A DNA stretch of 64,000 nucleotides from Verrucomicrobiota bacterium. GTDB lineage: Bacteria; Verrucomicrobiota; Verrucomicrobiia; Opitutales; Opitutaceae. Location of the stretch: the NCBI GenBank assembly GCA_016871755.1, contig VHCJ01000009.1, positions 1-64,000 of the forward strand, read 5' to 3'. Position 1 is the stretch's first letter. Every line of letters begins with the position of its first letter. Below, one piece after another: positions 26,803 to 36,587 of the stretch. Under the pieces are notes generated by a model that did not search any database, had not been told where the DNA came from, and saw only the letters and a program-made list of their open reading frames with translations. Both the position numbers and the translations under genes were made by a program.

Positions 26803-29766
26803 ATGCTTCCTCCGATCCTTCGCCGTGCTGCCTCGGGCGCCCGCCGGAACGCGGGCGACGCTCCGTCTCCCTGCTCATGCCGGGAGGGTCGCCGCCCGCA
26901 GTGGTTCGCGCGGAGGGTTTCGAGATGGCTCCTCGCGCTCGTCCTCGCCTTCGCGGCCGTGCCCGGCGCCGATGCCCAGTCGCCAGCCCGGGCGGGTCGC
27001 TGGGCTCATGAGACGAGCCGACTGGCGCCGGATCCGGGCGTCGTCTGGGGTCGCTTGGAGAATGGCTTCCGCTACGCCCTTCGGCCGCACGCCGGGGTCC
27101 CCGGTCGGGTGGTGCTTCAACTCATCGTGCTCTCCGGATCGCTCGATGAACGTCCGGACGAACGTGGGATGGCGCACTACCTCGAGCACCTCGCCTTCGG
27201 CGGGACCGAGGATTTCCTGCCGGGCGAGATGGTGCTGCTCTTCCAGCGACTCGGCATGGAGTACGGGAGCGACGTGAACGCGCAGACCACGTTCGACTCG
27301 ACCATCTACCGCCTTGATTACCGCCGCGCCGATCCGCTCCTGCTTCGGGATGGGCTCCGTCTCTTCCGGGGCTTTGCGGACGGACTGGCGTTCGATCCTC
27401 AGGTCATCGAACGGGAGAGAAAAGTCGTCCTCGCTGAACTTCGCCTTCGCAATACACTCGCGGGAAAGCGCGAATTGGCGTCCCTGCCGGTGGTGTTTCG
27501 GGGGCTCGCGTTCCCAGAGCGCAGCCCGGGCGGCAGCGAGGAGCAGATCGCGCGGTTCACGCGGGAGCAGTTCATGGCTTTCTACCGGCGAAATTACCGG
27601 CCGGACCTGATGGTGTTGGTCGTCACGGGCGACATTGGGGTGGCGGCGATGGAGTCGGACATCCGGGAGCGCTTCGGCAGCATGAGTCGGCCGGTGGGTC
27701 CGCCCCCGGTCCGGGATGAGGGGCGCCTGAACGCCCGGGCCTTGCGGGCGGGGGTGCTGCCGTTGGCGGGCATGTCGGCGGCGGCCGTCGAGGTGGCGAC
27801 GGTGGCGCCCCGCCCGGCTGGGGCCGAGACCCAGGCCCAGCGGGAGGAGGAGCAGAAGCGGGACCTCGTGATGCGCCTCTTTTCGCAGCAACTGGCGGCG
27901 GAAGGTTTGGGCGACGGGGGGATCGAAGCAGGCTACAGCGAGTTGCTCGGTCACGGAGTGGCGACGGTGCGGGCGATGGTGCCGGCACCGGCGTGGTCCG
28001 CCGGGGTGACGACGCTGGATACCAGCGTCCGCCGGGCGCTGGAGTTGGGTTTCGCGGGCACCGTGGTGACGGAGGCCCGGCGCGAGGAACTGCGGCGCCT
28101 CGCCCTGCTCCGCGAGCAGTTGCCGACGCTGGATCCGTCCGTGCTGGCGGATGCCCTGGTGGAATCGATCACGGAGCACCGGGTCTTCGTGGGACTTGAG
28201 CAGTCGCTGGCGTGGCGGGCGGCGTGGCTGGAGACCTTTGGTCCGTCCGAGGCGCAGCAGGTGTTTCGCCGGCTTTGGGCGCCGGCATCCCTGGCCTTCC
28301 ATGTCTCCGGTGGCGTCGGCGTGGAACTGAAATCGCAGAAGATCCTCGATGAAGTGGCGAAGGCGCGTCGCGGTCGCGTCGCGGCGCTGCCGCCGCGTCC
28401 GCCTGAGGACCGCGTGCCCTACCGCCTCCCGACTTGGGGACCGCCGGGGGAGGTGGCGGCGCGGACCGATCTGCCGGCCCTTGGCGCGGCCCTGCTCCGC
28501 TTCCGCAATGAGGTCCGCCTGAACGTGGTGTCGCGTCGCCAGGAACCGGGGATCGTGCACCTCGTGGTCCGTGTGGGAACCGGGCTCCTCGAAATGCCGG
28601 GAACCCGCCCGGCGCTGAAGGAGTTTGGCCTCAACACCGTGCTGGCCAGCGGAACCGAGCACCTGCGCGGCGAGACGCTTCGGGCGCTCGTGAGCCAGCG
28701 GTTCCTCGATTTCAGCTTCGACGTGGCGGACCGGGATGCCTTCGCGTTCCGCGCCACCGTCCCGGCGGATGAAGTCACCACGTTCCTCGGCGTCGTGGCG
28801 GACATCCTGCACCGCCCGCGATTCAGCAGCTTGGCGCACGCGGAGCAGCGGATGAATGCGGCGATGGGCCGCATGGCCGGCAGTTCGGGCATGGGCGACG
28901 GCATGCGGGCGCTCAACGACCGTCTCTTCCGCGGCGATGCGCGCTTCACCTCGGGGTCGCCGCTCGATTACATCGCAATGAGCGCCGAGGACGTGCGCCG
29001 CTGGATGGAGGCGCCTCTGGCGCGCGGCTACGTCGAGGCCACCGTGGTGGGTGACATCACCGAGGAGGCCACCGTCGAGGCGGTCGCGCGCACGCTTGGA
29101 TCCCTGCCTCCCCGGGCGGCGGACAAGTCCACCGCCACGCCGGTCAGGCCGGCGCAGGTGACGGCGCGACCGGGCTTTGAGCGGATCGAGTTCACCGGCG
29201 AGCAAAACACCGGTCTCGTGGTCGGCACGTGGCCGACGAACGAACTCCGCGAGGTGCGCGACCAAGCCGCCCTCGAGATTCTCACCAAGATCGTCGAACT
29301 CCGGGTGCGGGCCGAGGTGCGGGAACGCCTTGGCCTCGCCTACTCGCCGTCAGCGAGTTTGTCGGCGTTCGACGGTTTTCCCGGCTTCGCGCTCCTCCAG
29401 ACCCAGATCGACTGTGACCCGGCGGACGCGGAGCGCGTCGCACGGCTGGTGGAGCAGATCGGCGCGGAACTCGCCGCGGGCGGGATCAACGAAGGCGAAT
29501 TCATCGGTTCCCGCGGCATCCTGAAAAGCCAGCTGCAGCGGTCCTTCCGCGAGAACGGATTCCTCGTCACCCTGCTCAGCCGCGCCCAGGAACGGCCGGA
29601 GGAGCGGGAGCAGATCCTGGGTCTGGCCGATGGGCTGATTGACAGTGTCGAGCGGGCCGACGTGGAGCGCTGGGCGGCCTCGCTCCTGCGGCGCGAGAAT
29701 TGCCGCGCCGCGGCCGTGGTCCCGAAAGCCTTCATCGGCGTCTACCAGCTCTCGGATAAACCGTAG
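26803..29766 (+). CDS. M16 family zinc metalloprotease (insulinase/pitrilysin type), exported
   Basis: 987 residues, about normal for two-half M16 proteins. A hydrophobic signal segment lies at about 42-58 ('WLLALVLAFAAVPGADA'), so the real start may be downstream of the ATG at 26803. The inverted zinc motif HYLEH is at 125-129, with the third ligand Glu205 and Glu212 in 'ERERKVVLAEL', giving HxxEH-x75-E. The inactive C-terminal half (about 560-987) carries 'RAEVRERLGLAYSPSASLSAFDGFPG', the conserved R/Y segment. It should be a periplasmic or outer-membrane peptidase that degrades peptides in a closed chamber. No partner M16 gene is adjacent; it converges on the TlpA-like gene. Confidence 0.92.
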   Translation: MLPPILRRAASGARRNAGDAPSPCSCREGRRPQWFARRVSRWLLALVLAFAAVPGADAQSPARAGRWAHETSRLAPDPGVVWGRLENGFRYALRPHAGVPGRVVLQLIVLSGSLDERPDERGMAHYLEHLAFGGTEDFLPGEMVLLFQRLGMEYGSDVNAQTTFDSTIYRLDYRRADPLLLRDGLRLFRGFADGLAFDPQVIERERKVVLAELRLRNTLAGKRELASLPVVFRGLAFPERSPGGSEEQIARFTREQFMAFYRRNYRPDLMVLVVTGDIGVAAMESDIRERFGSMSRPVGPPPVRDEGRLNARALRAGVLPLAGMSAAAVEVATVAPRPAGAETQAQREEEQKRDLVMRLFSQQLAAEGLGDGGIEAGYSELLGHGVATVRAMVPAPAWSAGVTTLDTSVRRALELGFAGTVVTEARREELRRLALLREQLPTLDPSVLADALVESITEHRVFVGLEQSLAWRAAWLETFGPSEAQQVFRRLWAPASLAFHVSGGVGVELKSQKILDEVAKARRGRVAALPPRPPEDRVPYRLPTWGPPGEVAARTDLPALGAALLRFRNEVRLNVVSRRQEPGIVHLVVRVGTGLLEMPGTRPALKEFGLNTVLASGTEHLRGETLRALVSQRFLDFSFDVADRDAFAFRATVPADEVTTFLGVVADILHRPRFSSLAHAEQRMNAAMGRMAGSSGMGDGMRALNDRLFRGDARFTSGSPLDYIAMSAEDVRRWMEAPLARGYVEATVVGDITEEATVEAVARTLGSLPPRAADKSTATPVRPAQVTARPGFERIEFTGEQNTGLVVGTWPTNELREVRDQAALEILTKIVELRVRAEVRERLGLAYSPSASLSAFDGFPGFALLQTQIDCDPADAERVARLVEQIGAELAAGGINEGEFIGSRGILKSQLQRSFRENGFLVTLLSRAQERPEEREQILGLADGLIDSVERADVERWAASLLRRENCRAAAVVPKAFIGVYQLSDKP

Positions 29767-29836
29767 CCGGCGTTGTCCGTCGCCGACCGAACCACGCTGC
29801 GCCGGCCCGTCGGCGGCGGCGCAACGCGGATTTGAG

Positions 29837-32800
29837 TCAGTTGCCGCGCAGCGCGTTGCGGCGCTTCAGGTCCTCGGCGCCCTTGGCGACGATTTCCGGG
29901 GCGACCTTGACCCCGGCCTTGGCGAGGGCGGCGTCGAGGATGACTTCGCCCTCCATGTAGCCGCCGACGATGTCGACGATCTTGCCGTCGCGATCGATGA
30001 TGAACTGCGTCGGGATGCCGCCGACGCCGTAGAGCGTGCGGGAAATGTTCTTGTCGCCGCGCTCCGCCACATCATGGGTCCAAATGATGTCGGGGTATTT
30101 GGACTGATTGGCCCGCACCCAGCGCTCGAACGCACCGCGGGTGTCGCTGGTGCACGAACCGAGGACGACGACGCCCTGGTCCTTGTACTGCGCTGCGACC
30201 TTCTGGGTGTGCGGCATGGCGGCCATGCAGGGCCCGCACCACGTGGCCCAGAAGTCGAGGATGACGACCTTGCCCTTGAAGTCGGAGAGACGGACGTCCT
30301 TGCCGGCGAGATCCTGCGTGGTGAAGTCCGGCGCCTTGGCGCCGACCTTGAGCATCTCGCGACGGGGCGGGGGAGGGGCTTCCTTGGACTCTTCGCGGGT
30401 GAACACGCGGGCGGGCTGGTCCTCGGGCTTCAGTGTGATGCCGGCGCGGAGGAGGAGGTTGCCGAGCGATTCCTTGACCCGTTCGCCGGTGCCGACGAAG
30501 AAACCGACCACGTGGCCCTGGGCATCGATGACCACGGTGTGCGGAATCGGTGCCATCATGCCGCCGGCGAGCTTCATCGGGACGACCTTTTCCATGTGGG
30601 CGCGTTGCGTGGCCGAGAAGGCCTTTTTCTCGTCGTCGGACATTTCGTTGAAGTCCTTCTCCGGCTTCGGGCTGGAGCCGACAGGATCGAAGACGATCGG
30701 GAACGCGACGCCGGCCGCGCTGGCTTCGCGCCAGGTTTGGTAGGCCTCGCGGCTGCCGTAGGCGGCGAGTCCAAGGACCTGAAACCTCTGGTCGGCGTAG
30801 CGCTTGGCGTAGCCGTTGAGGAAGTCGATCCCGTCCTGTCCCGGGCCTCGGCTGGCGCCCCAGACGGTGATGACCGTGACCTTGCCAGCGGTGACGCTCG
30901 CGAGTGAAACGGCCTGGCCGGCGGCGTCCTCCACCGTGACCTCGGGCAACGGCGCGCCGTTGGCGGTGCGCAGGTAGCTGTCCCGGAACTGGGGCTTCTT
31001 CGCGGCCTCAATCGCGGCGGCGGCGCGTTCCTTCTCGGCGTCGATGGCGTCCGCGAGCTGCTGACGTCCGCGGGCGGCGACGGCCGGGTCGACCTTCACG
31101 CCGACGGAGGCGAGGGCGGCTTCGGCGCGGGCATCTTCCTTGCCGTTGTTGCCGACGAGGGTGGCGGCAATCTTGCCGTCGCGGCCGATGATGAACTGCG
31201 TCGGGATGCCGGTCACACCGTAGAGGCTGGCCGAAGCGCGTTGCTCGAAGGTGGGCGTGTTGCGGGCGTTGGGATCGAAGACGAATTGGAGGTTCGGGTA
31301 CTTGGGCTGGTTCTTCGGGATCCACTGCTTGAACGCGGCGATCGTGTCGCTCGTGCCGGACGCAAGGACGACGACATCCTGGTCCTTGTACCGGGCCGCG
31401 ATTTCCTGGGCGTGCGGGAAGGACGCGATGCACGGTCCGCACCAGGTGGCCCAGAAGTCGAGGATCACGACCTTGCCCTTGAAGTCGGAAAGACGGACTT
31501 CACGACCGGTGACGTCCTGCATGACAAAATCCGGGGCGATCACACCGGCGCCCAGCAGCGCCGGACGTGCGGCGGCCGCGGCGGCCGTGGTGGCCCCGGC
31601 GGGCGGAGCTTGGATCGTGGCGGCGGGGCGCACGGAGGCGGTCCCGGAGCCAGCGGCGGCCTTCTCCTGCTCCGCGTGGAAGGCATCCAGCACGCCGCGG
31701 AGCAGCTGGGCGTCGGCCTCGGTCAGCCGGACGCCGGCGCGGACGATCGGTTCGCGGAGCCAGCCGGAGACCTTCGGGCCGGCGCCGACGATGCCGCCGA
31801 CGAGTGAGCCGTCCTTGCGGATGACCGCGTAGGCCGGGTAGAGGCCGATGCCAAACTGGGTGTTGGCGGCGCTCTCGAGGAAGGCCTTGCCGGCGGGGTC
31901 CCACGAGACGGTGAAGCCGGCGTCCGCCATCTTCTCGCGATCGTACCAGGCGTCGAACTCGGCCTTTTCGGTGGCGACGTTGATCGCCCAGACCTTCAGG
32001 CCTTGGTCGGCGTAGGCTTTCTGGATGGCGGCGACGTCCGCGATGGGCGAACGGGCACCGGTCCAGAAGGCGATGAACACCGGGGAACCCTTGAAGCTGG
32101 AGAGGCGAATCTCCTTCCCGTCGCGGCCCTGTACCGCGAAGTCGGGCACCGCTTCGCCGGAGGCCAAGCGGCCGAGGCGGGCGGTCGGGAGGAACTTGGC
32201 GGGCTGGGCCATCGTCTTGCCCATGGCGGGAATGACCTTGGGGCGGGCATCAGCGGCCGGCTCCGGCGGAAGGTGGGAGGTATCGATCGGCAGGCCGGCC
32301 TTGGCGAGCAGGCGGGTGACGGCGGGGTTTTCGCCGGCGCCGCCGCCGGTGGTGGTGCCGATGATGCGGCCGTCCTTGCCGATCATGAAGAGCGACGGGA
32401 AGCCGGTCACATGGTACTCGGTGTTAAAGACCGACTTGGCCCAACCGTCCCGGCCCGCCGGGTCGAAGGCGGTGCGGAAGGCGTACTTGGCGCCATTGCG
32501 CTTCACCCAGCCGTTGTAGGCCTCGAGCGTGTCGTTGGCGCAGACCGCCAGGAGGACGAAGTCATTTCCGGCGAACTTGGCCGCGAGTTCGCTGTTATGC
32601 GGCATGGCCGCGACGCAGGGGCCGCACCACGTGGCCCAGATGTCGAGGAGCACGAGTTTGCCGCGCAGGTCCGACAGCCGCAGCGTCTGTCCGTCCGGCG
32701 TGCGCACCGCGAAGTCGGGGGCCATGTCGCCGGCCTTGAGGCGCGGCGGGGGGCCGCCAGCGGCGGGCGCGGAGGCTGCCGCCTGAGCGGAGCCGGGAAG

Positions 32801-32869
32801 AGGCGCGAGGCACAGCCCGAGGGCAAGGAGCGCGATGGCGGAACGGAGCGGACGGAGGAGACGTTGCAT
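29837..32869 (-). CDS. Exported protein of five thioredoxin-like (TlpA/redoxin) domains
   Basis: 1010 residues, several times a normal TlpA. A signal peptide (about 1-30, 'AIALLALGLCLAPLPGSAQA') is followed by five redoxin domains. Domain 1 (about 44-195) has CGPC at 82-85. Domain 2 (about 238-385) has RSPI at the same place (273-276). Domain 3 (about 438-595) has CGPC at 477-480. Domain 4 (about 635-815) has RGPG at 674-677. Domain 5 (about 840-1000) has CGPC at 878-881. Each active domain keeps 'ILDFWATWCGPC' and a cis-Pro loop ('GIPTQFII'). So three domains look redox-active and two are cysteine-free. TlpA proteins act in the periplasm on cytochrome c maturation and other thiols. The gene lies 1.3 kb from dsbD, a plausible electron source. 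Confidence 0.93.
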   Translation of the reverse strand: MQRLLRPLRSAIALLALGLCLAPLPGSAQAAASAPAAGGPPPRLKAGDMAPDFAVRTPDGQTLRLSDLRGKLVLLDIWATWCGPCVAAMPHNSELAAKFAGNDFVLLAVCANDTLEAYNGWVKRNGAKYAFRTAFDPAGRDGWAKSVFNTEYHVTGFPSLFMIGKDGRIIGTTTGGGAGENPAVTRLLAKAGLPIDTSHLPPEPAADARPKVIPAMGKTMAQPAKFLPTARLGRLASGEAVPDFAVQGRDGKEIRLSSFKGSPVFIAFWTGARSPIADVAAIQKAYADQGLKVWAINVATEKAEFDAWYDREKMADAGFTVSWDPAGKAFLESAANTQFGIGLYPAYAVIRKDGSLVGGIVGAGPKVSGWLREPIVRAGVRLTEADAQLLRGVLDAFHAEQEKAAAGSGTASVRPAATIQAPPAGATTAAAAAARPALLGAGVIAPDFVMQDVTGREVRLSDFKGKVVILDFWATWCGPCIASFPHAQEIAARYKDQDVVVLASGTSDTIAAFKQWIPKNQPKYPNLQFVFDPNARNTPTFEQRASASLYGVTGIPTQFIIGRDGKIAATLVGNNGKEDARAEAALASVGVKVDPAVAARGRQQLADAIDAEKERAAAAIEAAKKPQFRDSYLRTANGAPLPEVTVEDAAGQAVSLASVTAGKVTVITVWGASRGPGQDGIDFLNGYAKRYADQRFQVLGLAAYGSREAYQTWREASAAGVAFPIVFDPVGSSPKPEKDFNEMSDDEKKAFSATQRAHMEKVVPMKLAGGMMAPIPHTVVIDAQGHVVGFFVGTGERVKESLGNLLLRAGITLKPEDQPARVFTREESKEAPPPPRREMLKVGAKAPDFTTQDLAGKDVRLSDFKGKVVILDFWATWCGPCMAAMPHTQKVAAQYKDQGVVVLGSCTSDTRGAFERWVRANQSKYPDIIWTHDVAERGDKNISRTLYGVGGIPTQFIIDRDGKIVDIVGGYMEGEVILDAALAKAGVKVAPEIVAKGAEDLKRRNALRGN

Positions 32870-33116
32870 GAGCCTGAAAAAAGAGGAAAGAGGTCGCCGT
32901 TACCCGGTGCTGGCGGGCGTCTGGCGACGCAGTGACGGCGGGAGGAAAGGAGCGCGAACGGTGCGAAAGGGAGTCGAGGCGCGGAAACGGATGCCCGAAC
33001 ACCTGGAGGAAGGGTGAGAGTCGGGGAAGAGCGGGGCGAAGTCGAACCCTGAAAATCAGCGCCTTTGAAGCGCCCGGGCGCCGGCTCGACGCGCGACGAG
33101 GCGTTTCCCTCTAGGA

Positions 33117-33129
33117 TTTTTTCAAAAAA
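33117..33129 (-). promoter_or_regulatory. AT-rich element upstream of the five-domain redoxin gene
   Basis: TTTTTTCAAAAAA (33117-33129) is a short dyad in a GC-rich gap between the divergent redoxin gene (start 32869) and the cysteine synthase (start 33190). It could be part of a promoter or an upstream activating tract. No -35/-10 pair can be assigned with confidence. Confidence 0.25.
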
Positions 33130-33189
33130 GTTTCGGAAGGGCGGATCGGGGTTGGCTCGCGGCCGTTCGGGCCTGATGATGAGTCCCGC

Positions 33190-33897
33190 ATGGCCTCCCG
33201 AGGTTCCGCCTTGTCTCCCGTCCGCGCCCCGGTGCGGGCGCGCGCGCATCCGGTGCTGTCTTTGATCGGGAACACGCCGCTGATCCCGCTGCGGTTCGAG
33301 CCGGAGGGCATCACCCTCTACGCCAAGGCCGAATTCATGAACCCGAGCGGTTCGATCAAGGACCGGCTGGCGCTGACGATCCTCGGCGACGCGCGGCGGC
33401 GGGGCTGGCTGCGGCCGGGGACGACCATCCACACCGGCCGGGAAATCCTCGCCCAGATGCAGAGCCGGGTAGACGCGTTCGTCAGCGGCTACGGCACGGG
33501 CGGTACCCTCAACGGCGTGAGCCGCGCCCTGCGCAAGGCGTGCCCGCGCGTGCAAATCGTCGCGATGGAGCCCGCCGAGGCCGCCATGCTTTCGGGGGAA
33601 TCCCCCTGCTGCCACAGCATCGAGGGCGTGGCGGGCGGCTATTTGCCCCCGTTGCTCAAGGCGGTCTCGGTGGATGCACAGGAAAAGGTCCCGAGCGCCG
33701 AGGCCTTGCGCATGACCCAGCGCCTGGCCCGCGACTTCGGTTTGCTGGTCGGCACTTCGTCCGGCGCGAACGTCATCGCGGCGCTCCGGACCGCCCAACG
33801 GCTCCGGCGTGGCGCGCGGGTGGTGACCATCCTGTGTGACCGGGCGGAGCGGTATTACTCAACGCGGTTGTTCGCGGGCGTCGGGGGTGACGCGTGA
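33190..33897 (+). pseudogene. Cysteine synthase family protein with an internal in-frame deletion
   Basis: 235 residues against about 300-320 for CysK/CysM. The N-terminal part is normal ('VLSLIGNTPLIPL', PLP-binding Lys57 in 'NPSGSIKDRLAL', 'GWLRPGTTI'). At residue about 80 the sequence jumps to 'HTGREILAQM' and continues normally with 'VDAFVSGYGTGGTLNGV' (GTGGT at 102-106) and the C-terminal 'GTSSGANVIAAL'. The missing segment of about 80 residues holds the TSGNTG substrate loop and much of the mobile small domain. The enzyme can therefore hardly make cysteine from O-acetylserine and sulfide. The frame is kept, so it is either a recent deletion allele, a remodelled protein, or an assembly collapse. 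It precedes dsbD. Confidence 0.82.
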
Positions 33898-34156
33898 GAG
33901 CGGCTGGTCTTTGGAACTCGCCAGCGGCGCGGGGATTCCGGAACCGGGCGTTGGCGCAGGGGTCTTTGCACCCGGCGTTCGCTGGCGAGTCGGCGTCTGC
34001 CCGGTCGGTCGGCTTGCGTCGTCCGTTCGTCCCGGCATCGTTGTTCTTGCCCATCGGAGGGGCTCGGCCAATCGCGGCGCGAGCGTCCTGCCGCCATGGC
34101 GTGCCGCGGGGCGCGTCTTCCCTCCGAATCTTTCCTCTCTGAAATCCTCTTTTCCT

Positions 34157-36496
34157 ATGAACCTTGGTCGATGGTCTGTGATGTGGCTGGCGGGTGTGAT
34201 GGCTGCGGTGGGCGCGCTGGCGCCGTTCACGCGGCTGGAGGCCCGCCCGGTGCGCAACGGCGCGGTCCAGGTTGAACTCGTCGCCCGGCAGACCGCGGTG
34301 CAGCCGGGGCAGCCTTTCTGGGTCGCGCTGAAGGTGGACCACGACGCCCCGTGGCACACCTACTGGATCAACGCCGGCACCGGCTATCCGACATCAATCG
34401 CGTGGACGCTGCCGGAGGGTTTCGCGGCGGGCCCCATCGTCTGGCCCGCGCCCCACACCGTGAAGGACACGGCGGGCAACGTCACGGGCAACGGCTATGA
34501 AGGCACCGTCTACCTCTTCACGCAGATCACTCCTCCGGCGACGCTGGCGGCGGGATCGAAGGTCGAGTTGCGCGCGGCGGCCGAGTGGCTGATGTGCGCG
34601 GAATCGTGCATGCCGGGCGATGCCAAGGTCGCCCTGACTTTGCCCGTGGCTGCGGAGGCCGGAGCGGAGAATGCAGCGGTGGCGAAGGCCTTTGCGGACC
34701 TTCCCCATGATCCGGCACCGTGGACGGTGTCCGCGCGGCGGGATGGCGCGAAGGTCTTCCTGACCGTCAGTGCACCGCCGGGCGCCCCGGTGCACGCGCC
34801 CGAGGGGCTGCATTTCTTCGAGGAACAGGCGCACATCGATTATGCGGCGCCGCAGGCCCTCACCACGGCGGCGGGCAGTTGGACCCTGCAGTTGGCGGCA
34901 GCGGCGGATGCGCCGGCCGATGCGGCGCGGCTCAAAGGGTTGCTCGTTGCCAAGAACGGCTGGACGGCGGGCGAGGGCTATGCGGCGCTGGCGGTGGACG
35001 TGCCTCTGACGGCGGGGGCGGGCGCGGCGGCCGCCGCAGGGGTGGCGCCGGCGGGCGGTGCCCCGGGGAAGCCGACGGCGAGTGGCGCTGGCTCGACCGG
35101 CGATGCCGGCGGATCCGCCTCGGCGGCGAAGGGCGGGGGAAGCGCGAGTGCTCCGGCGTGGGCAACCGCGGGCGGCGGGTCCGCCGCAGGGGCGGTGGCA
35201 ACGGGTGGGGCGGGGTCGGCGTCCAGTGCGGGGCTCTTGGGCACGGTGCTGCTGGCCTTCCTCGGTGGGGCGGTGCTGAACCTCATGCCCTGCGTCTTTC
35301 CGGTCCTGGGCATCAAGGTGCTCGGCTTCGTGAACCAGTCCGGCAGCGACCGCGGCAAGGTGGTGCTGCACGGGCTCGTCTTCACGGCGGGGGGGCTGGG
35401 GTCGTTCTGGGCTCTGGCAGGGGCGCTGCTCGTCTTGCGGGCGGGCGGTGAGCAACTCGGCTGGGGGTTCCAGCTGCAGTCGCCGGCCTTCGTTTATGGC
35501 ATGGCGGTCTTCATGCTCGTGTTCGCGCTGAACCTCAGCGGCCTCTTTGAGGTGGGTCTCTCGGCGACCGGCGCGGGGGCCGGACTGCAGAGTCAGGAAG
35601 GCCTCGGCGGATCCTTCTTCACCGGCATGCTGGCGACGCTGGTGGCGACGCCCTGCAGCGCGCCCTTCCTCGCGCCCGCCCTCGGGGCGGCGCTGGCGCT
35701 GTCGGCGGTGGAGTCCCTCGTCGTCTTCACGGCGATCGCGGTGGGGCTCTCCGCTCCGTACCTGCTGCTCTCGCTGTTCCCCCGCGCCGTGAAACTGCTT
35801 CCGCGTCCGGGTGCGTGGATGGAGACTTTCAAGCAGGTGATGGCCTTTCCCCTCTACGCGACCGTCGGTTGGCTGCTGTGGGTGCTCGCCGCGCAGACGG
35901 CCGGTGACGATTACGGTCTGCTGATGATTCTGTTCGGTTTCGTGCTCGTCGCGATGGCGGCGTGGGCCTACGGCCGGTTCGGTCAGGCGCACGGCAAGCC
36001 GACCCGGCAGCGCTGGGGGACGGCGTTCGCGCTGGTGCTGCTGGTCGGCGGCGTCGCGCTCGGCTGGCCGCAGCCTTCGGCGCCGGTGACGGTGGGCGGA
36101 GCGTCCGCGACTGCCGGCGGCACCGCCGGCAAGGGCGCGTATGTCGTCGCGTGGCAACCGTGGAGTTCCGAGGCGGTGACGGCGGCGCAGGCCGCCGGGC
36201 GGACGATCTACGTCGACTTCACCGCGCGCTGGTGCGCGACCTGTCAGACGAACAAGGCGGCGGTGTTCTCGTCGGCCGACGTGCTGGCGGAGCTGGCGCG
36301 CCGCGATGTCCTGTTGCTGCGCGCGGACTGGACCAACAAGGATCCGCGCATCACGCAGGAACTGGCGAAGTACCAGCGCTCCGCCGTGCCGTTCAACCTC
36401 GTGTACCATCCCGGCCAGCCCGCCCCGCAGGTGCTGCCGGAGTTGCTGACGCCGGGCATCGTCCTCGACGTGCTCCGTCGGGTCGGCGCGCCCTGA
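34157..36496 (+). CDS. dsbD: Thiol:disulfide interchange protein DsbD
   Basis: 779 residues from the ATG at 34157, which opens a signal peptide; the frame is open to 33836 but without a better start. The N-terminal periplasmic domain (about 30-270) has its Cys pair region 'LMCAESCMPGDAKVAL' near 150. A Gly/Ala/Ser-rich linker of about 80 residues follows. The eight-helix electron-transfer core has its two membrane cysteines in 'LNLMPCVFPVLGIKVLGF' and 'VATPCSAPFLAPALG'. The C-terminal thioredoxin domain has CATC at 693-696 ('FTARWCATCQTNKAAVF'). It carries electrons from cytoplasmic thioredoxin to periplasmic thiol proteins. The five-domain redoxin gene nearby is a likely client. Confidence 0.93.
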   Translation: MNLGRWSVMWLAGVMAAVGALAPFTRLEARPVRNGAVQVELVARQTAVQPGQPFWVALKVDHDAPWHTYWINAGTGYPTSIAWTLPEGFAAGPIVWPAPHTVKDTAGNVTGNGYEGTVYLFTQITPPATLAAGSKVELRAAAEWLMCAESCMPGDAKVALTLPVAAEAGAENAAVAKAFADLPHDPAPWTVSARRDGAKVFLTVSAPPGAPVHAPEGLHFFEEQAHIDYAAPQALTTAAGSWTLQLAAAADAPADAARLKGLLVAKNGWTAGEGYAALAVDVPLTAGAGAAAAAGVAPAGGAPGKPTASGAGSTGDAGGSASAAKGGGSASAPAWATAGGGSAAGAVATGGAGSASSAGLLGTVLLAFLGGAVLNLMPCVFPVLGIKVLGFVNQSGSDRGKVVLHGLVFTAGGLGSFWALAGALLVLRAGGEQLGWGFQLQSPAFVYGMAVFMLVFALNLSGLFEVGLSATGAGAGLQSQEGLGGSFFTGMLATLVATPCSAPFLAPALGAALALSAVESLVVFTAIAVGLSAPYLLLSLFPRAVKLLPRPGAWMETFKQVMAFPLYATVGWLLWVLAAQTAGDDYGLLMILFGFVLVAMAAWAYGRFGQAHGKPTRQRWGTAFALVLLVGGVALGWPQPSAPVTVGGASATAGGTAGKGAYVVAWQPWSSEAVTAAQAAGRTIYVDFTARWCATCQTNKAAVFSSADVLAELARRDVLLLRADWTNKDPRITQELAKYQRSAVPFNLVYHPGQPAPQVLPELLTPGIVLDVLRRVGAP

Positions 36497-36587
36497 GGCG
36501 CGCGGCGGGCCGGCGTTGCGCCCGGCGGCAAAGCCTCGCGATCCGCGCGGGGCTGGACTTGCGGGAGACGGCTGGCAGGGTGGGGGC

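Noticed and set aside
26875-29265. 796-codon minus-strand open frame
   Set aside because: Antisense shadow of the M16 protease, which has intact zinc ligands and clear family motifs.
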